Source of the DNA: Clostridia bacterium
Lineage (GTDB): Bacteria > Bacillota_A > Clostridia > Christensenellales > Aristaeellaceae
Length of the DNA stretch: 8,049 bases
NCBI GenBank assembly: GCA_017481185.1
Contig: JAFUPO010000405.1
Coordinates: 1-8,049 of the forward strand
Direction: 5' to 3'
In this document: positions 1-5,925 of the stretch, in pieces
Layout of the letters: the number at the start of each line of letters is the position of its first letter
Position numbering within the stretch: position 1 is the stretch's first letter
Notes under the pieces: model-generated
Database searches by the model: none
Told to the model about the DNA's origin: nothing
Seen by the model: the letters and a program-made list of their open reading frames with translations, nothing else
Position numbers and translations under genes: made by a program

Positions 1-2
1 AC

Positions 3-428
3 ATTCTGCCCACCGTTACTCAGGCTATCAACCTGCTGGCTGGTATTACCCGCACCATGCGTTCCTCCATGCTGGAGGTTACCCGCCAGGATTACATCCG
101 CACTGCTTACGCCAAGGGCGTCAGCCGCCGCAACGTGCTGTATAACCACGCGCTGCGCAACGCTATCATCCCCGCCGTGACCGTTGCCGGTCTGAACTTC
201 GGCATGATGGTCGCTGGTACCGTTGCTATCGAATCCGTTTTCGCTATCCCTGGCTTGGGCCGTATCATGATCAACGCCATCCAGGTACGCGATACCCCCA
301 CCGTGTTGGGCTCCATGATCGTACTCTCCATCGCCATCACCATTACCAACCTGGTGGTTGACCTGGTCTATGCTTTGATCGATCCTCGCATCATGGCGCA
401 GTATAAGTCTGGAGGAAAGAAAGCATGA
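3..428 (+). CDS. dppB: Peptide ABC transporter permease, DppB/OppB type (5' end missing)
   Basis: Inner-membrane permease subunit of a Dpp/Opp-type ABC importer. Only the C-terminal ~141 residues are visible; the frame is open to the left edge, so the gene starts outside the window. The cytoplasmic EAA loop that docks on the ATPase is present (DYIRTAYAKGVSRRNVLYNH, then LRNAIIP), followed by hydrophobic helices and the family-typical ending LVYALIDPRI. The stop overlaps the next start as ATGA (425-428), a usual sign of translational coupling in dppBC/oppBC pairs. By family knowledge it pairs with the next permease to form the transmembrane channel. Dpp and Opp cannot be separated by sequence reading, so the symbol is a family label and the substrate is unknown. 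Confidence 0.93.
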   Translation: MLPTVTQAINLLAGITRTMRSSMLEVTRQDYIRTAYAKGVSRRNVLYNHALRNAIIPAVTVAGLNFGMMVAGTVAIESVFAIPGLGRIMINAIQVRDTPTVLGSMIVLSIAITITNLVVDLVYALIDPRIMAQYKSGGKKA

Positions 429-1321
429 GTACTGTTACGAATCGCAATCTCGATAATCTTAAGCAATATAAGAAGAGGAGCCAGCTGGGCGATATTTGGC
501 ATCGCTTTTGCAAAAACAAGAGCGCTCTGGCCGGCCTGATCATCTTCCTGATCATTCTGGTCGCCGCACTGTCTGCTGACTTGTTCTATGATTACAACAA
601 CGACGCTATTAAGATCAACATCAAGGAGCGTCTTACTCCCCCCAGCGCCGCTCATATTTTGGGTACTGACGAATTGGGCCGCGACATTCTTTGCCGTATC
701 GTCTACGGTGCTCGCGTTTCTCTTGAAGTAGGTATCTCGGCAACGACCTTTGCATTGTTCGTTGGCGGTATCCTGGGCGCTATCGCCGGCTACTACGGCG
801 GCAAGGTGGACCAGATCATCATGCGCGCTATGGACGTGCTGCTGGCCATCCCTGGCCTTTTGATGGCTATCGCCATGATGGCTGCCTTCGGCCAGTCTGT
901 TTTCAACATGACCATGTCTCTGGGTGTTTCCTACATTTCTAAGTTCGCTGTTGTTGTGCGCTCTGCCATTCTGAGCGTCCGCGGCCAGGAATATGTGGAA
1001 GCTGCCCGCGCCATCGGCTGCAAGGACCGCACCATCATCGGCCGTCACGTGCTGATTAACTGCATGGCTCCCATCATCGTTAACTATGCTCTGGCTATCG
1101 GCACTCGTATTACCTCTGTGTCCACCCTGAGCTACATCGGTATGGGCGTTCAGGCTCCCACCCCTGACTGGGGCTGTATGCTGTCCTCCGGCCGTGCCTA
1201 TATGCGCGGCAATGGTTACCTGGTATTGGCCCCTGGTCTGGCGATTATGCTGACCATCACCGCCTTCAACCTCATGGGCGACGGCCTGCGTGATGCGCTG
1301 GATCCCAGACTGAAGAACTAA
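425..1321 (+). CDS. dppC: Peptide ABC transporter permease, DppC/OppC type
   Basis: Second permease subunit of the importer, 298 residues, a normal length for DppC. It begins with a basic cytoplasmic segment, then the first membrane helix (about residues 34-54), the conserved TDELGRD motif (81-87) that follows the periplasmic loop, and four or five further hydrophobic segments. The EAA loop ([20 protein letters not shown], about 189-208) is the contact with the ATPases, and the protein ends with the typical [12 protein letters not shown]. The ATG overlaps the upstream stop (ATGA), so the two permeases are probably made in equal amounts. It is followed 19 bp later by the ATPase gene pair. Nothing is truncated. 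Confidence 0.96.
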   Translation: MSTVTNRNLDNLKQYKKRSQLGDIWHRFCKNKSALAGLIIFLIILVAALSADLFYDYNNDAIKINIKERLTPPSAAHILGTDELGRDILCRIVYGARVSLEVGISATTFALFVGGILGAIAGYYGGKVDQIIMRAMDVLLAIPGLLMAIAMMAAFGQSVFNMTMSLGVSYISKFAVVVRSAILSVRGQEYVEAARAIGCKDRTIIGRHVLINCMAPIIVNYALAIGTRITSVSTLSYIGMGVQAPTPDWGCMLSSGRAYMRGNGYLVLAPGLAIMLTITAFNLMGDGLRDALDPRLKN

Positions 1322-1323
1322 GC

Positions 1324-1329
1324 AGGAGG
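1324..1329 (+). promoter_or_regulatory. Shine-Dalgarno site that fixes the dppD start
   Basis: AGGAGG at this position lies 11 bases upstream of ATG 1341, good spacing. The in-frame GTG at 1329 overlaps this site itself, so it cannot use it and is not a credible start. Confidence 0.8.
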
Positions 1330-1340
1330 TGTCCAAATCT

Positions 1341-2351
1341 ATGGAAGATAAGCGTAATGTGGCGCAGGACGAGAACCTGCTTGAGATTAAGGATCTTGTC
1401 GTACATTTCGTCACCGAAGAAGAAACTGTTGAAGCCATCAATGGCCTCGACCTGACCATCAAAAAGGGCCGCACTCACGGCCTGGTGGGTGAAACCGGCG
1501 CTGGTAAGACCACCACTGCCCTGTCCATCCTGAACCTGATCCCCACCCCTCCGGGAAAGATCAAGAGCGGCACCGTGAAGCTGGAAGGCAAGAACGTTTT
1601 CGAAATGTCCGAGCCTGAGCTTGAAAAGATGCGCGGCGCCAAGGTGGCCATGGTGTTCCAGGATCCCATGACCGCTCTGAACCCCATCTTCCGCGTGGGC
1701 GATCAGATCGCTGAGGCTGTGCTTCTGCATCAGCACGTATCTAAGGAAGACGCTGAAAAGCGCGCCAAGGAAATGCTGGAGCTGGTAGGCATTAAGGCCG
1801 AGCGTTACTCCGACTATCCCCACCAGTTCTCCGGCGGCATGAAGCAGCGCGTGGTTATTGCTATGGCTCTGGCCTGCAACCCCGCTCTCTTGCTGGCTGA
1901 CGAGCCCACCACCGCTCTGGACGTGACCATCCAGGCGCAGGTGCTGGATATGATGCGCGGCCTGCGCGACAAGCTGGGCACCGCCATCATGCTGATCACT
2001 CACGACCTGGGTGTTGTGGCTGAAATGTGCGACGAAGTATCCATCATGTATGCTGGCCGCATCGTCGAGCACGGCAACCTGGAAGAGATTTTTGAAAGCA
2101 CCCGTCACCCCTACACCAAGGGCCTGTTCGACGCGCTGCCTAACATCGAAAATCGCGATGCCAAGCTCAAGCCCATCAAGGGCCTGATGCCCGATCCTTC
2201 CAACCTGCCCAAGGGCTGCCCCTTCCATCCCCGCTGCGAATATGCGACGGAAGAATGTAGCCAGTCTCTGCCTGAGCGTCATTACATGACCGATGAGCAT
2301 TATGTGTGCTGCCATCTCTACAATGACGGCTCCAAAGAAAGCAAGCTGTAA
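1341..2351 (+). CDS. dppD: Peptide ABC transporter ATP-binding protein, DppD/OppD type
   Basis: Cytoplasmic ATPase subunit, 336 residues from ATG 1341. All ABC motifs are intact: Walker A GETGAGKT (50-57), Q-loop Gln107 in VFQDPM, signature FSGGMKQR (163-170), Walker B LLLADEP (183-189), D-loop ALD, and switch His221 in LITHDLG. The C-terminal oligopeptide-transporter extension carries Cys293, Cys299, Cys306 and a Cys323-Cys324 pair. By family knowledge similar cysteines in some DppD/OppD proteins hold a [4Fe-4S] cluster; here that is inferred only. I chose ATG 1341 rather than in-frame GTG 1329 because the Shine-Dalgarno AGGAGG at 1324-1329 would overlap the GTG. It should form a heterodimer with the next gene's product. 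Confidence 0.95.
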   Translation: MEDKRNVAQDENLLEIKDLVVHFVTEEETVEAINGLDLTIKKGRTHGLVGETGAGKTTTALSILNLIPTPPGKIKSGTVKLEGKNVFEMSEPELEKMRGAKVAMVFQDPMTALNPIFRVGDQIAEAVLLHQHVSKEDAEKRAKEMLELVGIKAERYSDYPHQFSGGMKQRVVIAMALACNPALLLADEPTTALDVTIQAQVLDMMRGLRDKLGTAIMLITHDLGVVAEMCDEVSIMYAGRIVEHGNLEEIFESTRHPYTKGLFDALPNIENRDAKLKPIKGLMPDPSNLPKGCPFHPRCEYATEECSQSLPERHYMTDEHYVCCHLYNDGSKESKL

Positions 2352-2366
2352 GGAGGAGATCAGCAC

Positions 2367-3323
2367 ATGAGCAACGTATTACTTGACGTTAAAAACCTTA
2401 GAAAGTATTTCAATACGCCTAAGGGTATGCTCCACGCTGTGGATGATGTCACCTTAACTCTTGAAGAAGGCAAGACCCTGGGCGTCGTGGGCGAGTCCGG
2501 CTGCGGTAAGTCTACCCTGGGCCGTACCATTCTGCGCCTGATTGAGCCCACCTCCGGCAGCGTGAAGCTCAATGGCGAGGAGATCACCGCCCTGGATAAG
2601 GAAGCCATGCGCAAAAAGCGCACTGAGATGCAGATCATTTTCCAGGATCCCTTCTCCTCCCTGAATCCCCGCCGTACTGTGAGCCAGATCATTGAGGAGC
2701 CCCTGTATGTCAACGGCATCATCAAGGATAAAGAGGCCCGCAAGCTGCGCGTTATGGAACTGATGGATACCGTGGGTCTGGCCGAGCGCCTGTACAACAC
2801 CTATCCTCATGAGCTGGACGGCGGCCGCCGTCAGCGTATCGGCATTGCTCGCGCCCTGGCCATGAACCCCAAGTTCATCGTTTGCGACGAGCCCGTATCC
2901 GCTTTGGACGTGTCTAGTCAGGCTCAGATTCTGAACCTGATGGAAGAAGTTCAGGAAAAGCTGAACCTGACCTATATGTTCATCACCCATGATCTGTCCG
3001 TCGTGAACCACTTCTCTGACGACATCATGGTAATGTACTTGGGCCGCACCATCGAAAAGACCCCCGCTGAGGATCTGTTCCACAAGCCGCTGCATCCTTA
3101 CACTCAGGCTCTGCTGTCCGCTATCCCTGTGCCTTCTCTGAAGAAGCAGAAGGAACGCATCATCCTCAAGGGCGAAGTTACTTCTCCCATCAATCCCAAG
3201 CCCGTGTGCCGTTTCGTCAGCCGCTGCCCCTATGCTATGCCCATTTGCTCTGAGAAGGAGCCTGAGCTGATCGAGACCGAGCCCAACCACTTTGTGGCCT
3301 GCCACATGGTGAACCCTGTCTAA
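2367..3323 (+). CDS. dppF: Peptide ABC transporter ATP-binding protein, DppF/OppF type, with altered signature motif
   Basis: Second cytoplasmic ATPase, 318 residues, starting at ATG 2367 behind AGGAGGA (2351-2357), 15 bp after the dppD stop. Seen motifs: Walker A GESGCGKS (42-49), Q-loop Gln93 in IFQDPF, Walker B IVCDEP with catalytic Glu175, D-loop ALDVSS, and His208 in FITHDL. The signature reads ELDGGRRQR (149-157) instead of the usual xSGGQ, so the serine that contacts the ATP gamma-phosphate is an aspartate. With the canonical FSGGM of DppD this predicts two unequal ATP sites. The C-terminal extension has Cys281, Cys287, Cys294 and Cys312, arranged like those of DppD. It probably energises import as a DppD-DppF heterodimer. 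Confidence 0.95.
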   Translation: MSNVLLDVKNLRKYFNTPKGMLHAVDDVTLTLEEGKTLGVVGESGCGKSTLGRTILRLIEPTSGSVKLNGEEITALDKEAMRKKRTEMQIIFQDPFSSLNPRRTVSQIIEEPLYVNGIIKDKEARKLRVMELMDTVGLAERLYNTYPHELDGGRRQRIGIARALAMNPKFIVCDEPVSALDVSSQAQILNLMEEVQEKLNLTYMFITHDLSVVNHFSDDIMVMYLGRTIEKTPAEDLFHKPLHPYTQALLSAIPVPSLKKQKERIILKGEVTSPINPKPVCRFVSRCPYAMPICSEKEPELIETEPNHFVACHMVNPV

Positions 3324-3352
3324 TACACAATTTCCCTGAATGGGTCATACTT

Positions 3353-3358
3353 AGGAGG
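3353..3358 (+). promoter_or_regulatory. Shine-Dalgarno site that fixes the racemase-family gene start
   Basis: AGGAGG sits 8 bases before ATG 3367. The in-frame GTG 3358 overlaps it and is rejected as start. GGAG here can pair with CTCC at 3362-3365 across GTGT, so the site may be weakly masked in the mRNA; that is inference. Confidence 0.75.
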
Positions 3359-3366
3359 TGTCTCCA

Positions 3367-4155
3367 ATGGACAACAAGATCATTCGCAACTGGGGCTACA
3401 TGGGCCCCACCACTCCTTCCCGTCGTTATGACACCACGGAAGGCCAGCTGATGAACGGTTTCCCGGTGGGCATCCTGCAATTGTATGCTCATCTGCCCTT
3501 CTTTCCCGGCAATGTCTCCAACGCCTACACCTATGACTTCCCTGTGAAGTTTATGCACGTGGAAGGCACCGGCATCGATAACGTGCTGGCTGGCGACAAG
3601 AGCAATGTGGACGCCATTGTGGCGGCCGCTAAGCAGCTGGAAAAGGATGGCTGCCGTGCGATCTGCGCAAACTGCGGCTTCTTCGGCCATTACCAGAAAG
3701 AAGTTGCCGAGCAGATGGATATTCCTGTTTACCTCTCCTCTTTGATCCAGGCCTCCTGGGCAGTGACGGGTCTGAAGAAGGGCCAGAAGCTGGGCATTAT
3801 GACGGCGAACAGCGAGTGTATCACCGATGAAATGTTCCGCTCCTGCGGCGTAAGCGAAGAAGTTCAGAAGCGCTGCGTGATCTACGGTGCTCAGGATTGC
3901 GAAGAGTTCCCCAACATTTTGACCGGTAAGGGCGGCCTGAATCCTGCCATTCTGGAAGAAGAACTGGTCGGCATTGCTCACAAGATGGTTGAGGAGAACC
4001 CTGATGTAGGCGCTATCCTGCTGGAGTGCACGGATATGCCTCCCTACTCTTGGCGGATCCAGGCTGAGCTTGGTCTGCCTGTATACGATGCCATCACGTT
4101 GATCAAGTATGTGAAGAGCATCGTGGCTCAGACGCCTTATTACGGATTCCTGTAA
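3367..4155 (+). CDS. Aspartate/glutamate (hydantoin) racemase superfamily enzyme
   Basis: Cytoplasmic enzyme of 262 residues from ATG 3367. Enzymes of this superfamily have two alpha/beta lobes, each giving one catalytic cysteine for cofactor-independent proton exchange at a carbon next to a carboxylate. Both candidates are present: Cys103 in ICANCGFFGHY (99-109) and Cys221 in LLECTDMPPYS (218-228). Cys100 is extra. Two cysteines favour a racemase/epimerase over the one-cysteine arylmalonate decarboxylases. The flanking patterns (xCGF and LEC-x-MPPY) match a poorly characterised subgroup annotated only as Asp/Glu racemase family, so the substrate is unknown. It lies 43 bp after dppF with no visible terminator and 20 bp before a CdaR-like regulator, which suggests it acts on the imported compound. 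An AroM- or maleate-isomerase-like activity is a less likely alternative. Confidence 0.85.
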   Translation: MDNKIIRNWGYMGPTTPSRRYDTTEGQLMNGFPVGILQLYAHLPFFPGNVSNAYTYDFPVKFMHVEGTGIDNVLAGDKSNVDAIVAAAKQLEKDGCRAICANCGFFGHYQKEVAEQMDIPVYLSSLIQASWAVTGLKKGQKLGIMTANSECITDEMFRSCGVSEEVQKRCVIYGAQDCEEFPNILTGKGGLNPAILEEELVGIAHKMVEENPDVGAILLECTDMPPYSWRIQAELGLPVYDAITLIKYVKSIVAQTPYYGFL

Positions 4156-4175
4156 TCTAAACCGAGGTGTGATTC

Positions 4176-5360
4176 ATGCTAAAACGGATCAGCCAAAAGA
4201 TCATCACTCTTTCCAGCAAGCTGATACAGCAGAGCGTTCTGATTACCGATACGGATGGGATCGTTCTGGGCTGTTCTGACCCTAGTCGCGTGGGCCGCTT
4301 GCATGAGGCTTCTGTCGAGGTCATGAAGAACAAGGCGTCCATGTATCACGATCATTCGATGGCGGAAACACTGTCGGGTACTTTCGCCGGTGTGACGCTG
4401 CCGATTGAGTTTGGCAACGGCATTGTCGGTACGGTCGGTATTACGGGAGACCCCAGCGAGGTCTCCCAGTACGGGCTGCTTCTGAAAATGTTTGTCGAGA
4501 TGCTGCTCAAGGATAACCTTGGGCAGCATCTCAACTCCATGCGTGAGCGGGAATGTCTTTCTCTGGTGCGCGAAGTTATCAACCTGAGCGGGGCAGACGA
4601 TGCTCATATGGTGCTGACCCATGGCTATACCTTGGGCTACGAATTGAACACCAGTCGCATGGCGGTGTTCATTCAATTCTGCGAGCACCATGAACATGAC
4701 AGTGCGCCCACGGTTCAATTGAACCACGACAGTGCAACGGTAATTAAGGAAGCTTTCTCTGCCTCGCAGGATATATGCGTATCCATTTCACCTGACAGCG
4801 TTCTTGTGTTGGCTTCCACTGAACCCGGCTCCGAGGCCAATATGACTGCGGCAGTCAAGTCCAAATGTGAAGCGCTGGTCAAGCGATTGGCAGAGATCAA
4901 CACGGTGGCCTTTATTGGCATTGGCGGCGTGACCCATGCCGTTGAAGAACTGCGCAAGTCCTATGAAGATGCTTATCGCGCCATGCTCCTTTGTAAAAAC
5001 CTCAATGAAGGGGAAGGGGTGCTGGCTTTTGGTGAATCGGTTCTTGGCCGACTGATCACAAGCATTTCACTTAAGAGCTATCGCAACTACTTCAGCGATT
5101 ATGTGGATCTGCTGATGAAAAAGAAGGATAGCGAGGAGATCATCAAGGTTATCAAAACCTGGTGTGAATCCAGCTTTAACAGCTCTGTCACTTCTCAGAA
5201 GCTCTTCATCCACAAAAACACGCTGGCTTACCGTATTGAGCGCATCAAAAAGATTAGTGGGCTGGATCTACATGAATTTTGCGATGCAGCCATTCTGTAC
5301 ATCGCTGTTTCCTTGGGCCAGCTTTACAAAGATAATGATGCTTACCCCCCGCCCCTTTAA
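4176..5360 (+). CDS. CdaR-like (sugar diacid regulator / PucR family) transcription factor
   Basis: 394 residues, close to the length of CdaR proteins. The order of parts fits the family. An N-terminal diacid-recognition-like domain (about 3-135) opens with ISQKIITLSSKLIQQSVLITD and contains GTVGITGDPSEV. A degenerate GGDEF-like middle (about 150-290) contains IGIGGV and ELRKSYEDAYRAM. The C-terminal PucR-type helix-turn-helix (about 339-365) contains LFIHKNTLAYRIERI. In E. coli CdaR activates genes for glucarate/glycerate use; here the effector is unknown and probably relates to the transported ligand. The start at ATG 4176 follows GAGGTG (4164-4169), 20 bp after the racemase-like gene, so it is the last gene of the operon and may autoregulate it. 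The stop TAA lies inside the loop of a terminator, so the last residues (PPPL) are encoded by the terminator stem. Confidence 0.9.
   Translation: MLKRISQKIITLSSKLIQQSVLITDTDGIVLGCSDPSRVGRLHEASVEVMKNKASMYHDHSMAETLSGTFAGVTLPIEFGNGIVGTVGITGDPSEVSQYGLLLKMFVEMLLKDNLGQHLNSMRERECLSLVREVINLSGADDAHMVLTHGYTLGYELNTSRMAVFIQFCEHHEHDSAPTVQLNHDSATVIKEAFSASQDICVSISPDSVLVLASTEPGSEANMTAAVKSKCEALVKRLAEINTVAFIGIGGVTHAVEELRKSYEDAYRAMLLCKNLNEGEGVLAFGESVLGRLITSISLKSYRNYFSDYVDLLMKKKDSEEIIKVIKTWCESSFNSSVTSQKLFIHKNTLAYRIERIKKISGLDLHEFCDAAILYIAVSLGQLYKDNDAYPPPL
4445..4467 (+). repeat. Intragenic inverted repeat, 8-bp stem
   Basis: GGGAGACC and its exact reverse complement GGTCTCCC are separated by 7 bases, inside the diacid-domain region of the CdaR-like gene. 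It precedes a much larger hairpin by 29 bases. No T-tract follows, so it is not a terminator. Confidence 0.6.
4497..4532 (+). repeat. Intragenic 16-bp hairpin with a 4-base loop
   Basis: Left arm GAGATGCTGCTCAAGG (4497-4512), loop ATAA, right arm CCTTGGGCAGCATCTC (4517-4532). Every position pairs in RNA, with a single U-G wobble. It lies in codons for about residues 108-119 of the CdaR-like protein. There is no following T-tract. Such a long in-gene stem is unlikely by chance and could slow ribosomes, be an RNase processing site or an attenuator; none of these roles is shown. Confidence 0.75.
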
Positions 5361-5378
5361 GGCGGGGTTTTCTTTTTT
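5347..5378 (+). terminator. Rho-independent terminator of the transporter-racemase-CdaR operon
   Basis: Stem CCCCGCC (5347-5353) pairs perfectly with GGCGGGG (5361-5367) around a 7-base loop, and is followed by TTTTCTTTTTT. The CdaR-like stop codon TAA (5358-5360) is in the loop, so coding and termination signals overlap. Confidence 0.92.
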
Positions 5379-5380
5379 AG

Positions 5381-5494
5381 CATAGCAGAGAAGCACGAGC
5401 CAAAAAAGACCAAAGTCTGGAAAGGGAAAAGCTACAAACGCTTCTCAATCTGTTGGATGAGCGAAAAAAGTTAATCCGGCCGATGATATCATAG
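5381..5494 (+). pseudogene. Possible 3' remnant of an unknown gene
   Basis: The frame 5381-5494 reads through 37 codons of protein-like, leucine- and charge-rich helical sequence (for example LEREKLQTLLNLLDERKK) with no start codon and a TAG just upstream. It runs into a terminator-like hairpin, as a true gene end would. I do not recognise the family. A chance open frame is quite possible. Confidence 0.2.
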
Positions 5495-5505
5495 GTCGGA
5501 TTTTT
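5473..5505. terminator. Probable bidirectional terminator hairpin
   Basis: AATCCGGCC (5473-5481) pairs with GGTCGGATT (5494-5502) with one G-U wobble, and the inner palindrome ATGATATCAT (5483-5492) extends the stem. Plus-strand transcripts end in ATTTTT; minus-strand transcripts would meet TTTTTT three bases after the stem. Lying between convergent operons, it could insulate both and is the likely end for the XRE/miniprotein transcript. Confidence 0.65.
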
Positions 5506-5684
5506 GCAATCGAGCCGTTTTGAAAAAGTCATTTGTGTAAAGGCAGCTATCCCTGAAGTGAAGGAGTGATGGGCAGCAAGTTCGCTCTAACGAGAACTTT
5601 TCCTCCCATGGGGGGAGAGTGGCACGTGGCAGGGAAGGGGAGCCCAGGGGTGAATGAGTGCTAAGATTCGCTCATCGGTTTGTT
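5506..5684. other. Gene-free, G-rich multi-hairpin intergenic stretch
   Basis: No credible gene is seen here. The stretch contains a hairpin AAGTT/AACTT with inner CTC/GAG (5578-5599), a second CTCCC/GGGAG (5603-5617), a partial direct repeat GTGGCACGTGGCA (5619-5631), an A/G-rich run, and a third hairpin ATGAGTG/CGCTCAT (5654-5675). Two longer-range pairings, TCCCTG (5550-5555) with CAGGGA (5630-5635) and TGGGC (5570-5574) with GCCCA (5642-5646), would cross each other. The layout resembles G-rich dispersed intergenic elements common in gut Clostridia, but only one copy is in the window. Confidence 0.4.
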
Positions 5685-5819
5685 TCATCCAAGCCAGCGC
5701 TGATAATATGCAATAATCCCTAGAGCACCGCCAGTACCAAGGCCAGCCAAAGCTGCCAATAAGATGTTGATTTTCTCTTTCGTAGTCGGCTGTTTTGAGA
5801 TTTTTTTATGATGTTTCAT
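5685..5819 (-). CDS. 44-residue single-span membrane miniprotein, paralogous to the XRE protein tail
   Basis: Start ATG at 5819 is preceded on the minus strand by AAGGAG with 7-base spacing, which is why I prefer it to the upstream in-frame ATG at 5879. The product has a very basic N-terminus (MKHHKKISKQ, then TKEK), followed by one hydrophobic helix from about residue 18 to 38 (INILLAALAGLG, GGALGIIAYY), ending QRWLG. Positive-inside rules suggest the N-terminus is cytoplasmic. Its last 12 residues, LGIIAYYQRWLG, match the XRE protein end LGILAYNLDWLG at 8 of 12 positions, so the two share ancestry or a common partner. It lies 106 bp downstream of that gene on the same strand. It may be a truncated duplicate or a real small regulator; I do not recognise a named family. 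Confidence 0.6.
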   Translation of the reverse strand: MKHHKKISKQPTTKEKINILLAALAGLGTGGALGIIAYYQRWLG

Positions 5820-5881
5820 GTGCACGCTCCTTTCGCCTGTGATGAAATAAGAATAACGAAAATGGAGGCGCAATAACACCC

Positions 5882-5923
5882 ACGCACTGTAGAAGATAGT
5901 CTACGCACCGTAGATATAGTGCG
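5882..5923. repeat. 21-bp-spaced direct repeat with embedded inverted repeats (candidate operator)
   Basis: ACGCACTGTAGA (5882-5893) recurs as ACGCACCGTAGA (5903-5914), exactly 21 bp apart, two DNA helical turns. GTAGA/TCTAC occurs in alternating orientation three times, and outer arms CGCACT (5883-5888) and AGTGCG (5918-5923) are complementary. This gives mutually exclusive hairpins in RNA. It lies between the XRE gene stop and the miniprotein start. Binding by the XRE protein is a guess. Confidence 0.5.
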
Positions 5924-5925
5924 TT

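Noticed and set aside
1329..1331. GTG start for dppD
   Set aside because: It overlaps the Shine-Dalgarno AGGAGG that properly serves ATG 1341.
368..2366. Long antisense open frames (364-368 codons) opposite dppC and dppD
   Set aside because: They mirror the codon bias of the plus-strand genes, have low-complexity His/Gln/Gly-rich products with no motifs, and lack ribosome sites; the plus-strand genes are unequivocal.
3358..3360. GTG start for the racemase-family gene
   Set aside because: It overlaps the AGGAGG at 3353-3358; ATG 3367 has correct spacing.
2454..3981. Antisense open frames opposite dppF and the racemase-family gene
   Set aside because: Same shadow effect; no domain pattern in the translations and they overlap intact, motif-bearing genes completely.
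5616..5630. T-box-like motif (AGAGTGGCACGTGGC)
   Set aside because: It only loosely resembles the T-box AGGGTGGNACCGCG, has no stem I or specifier loop that I can see, and no synthetase or amino-acid gene follows.
5820..5879. Longer 64-codon start for the miniprotein
   Set aside because: The upstream ATG has no convincing ribosome site, while AAGGAG with 7-base spacing precedes ATG 5819.
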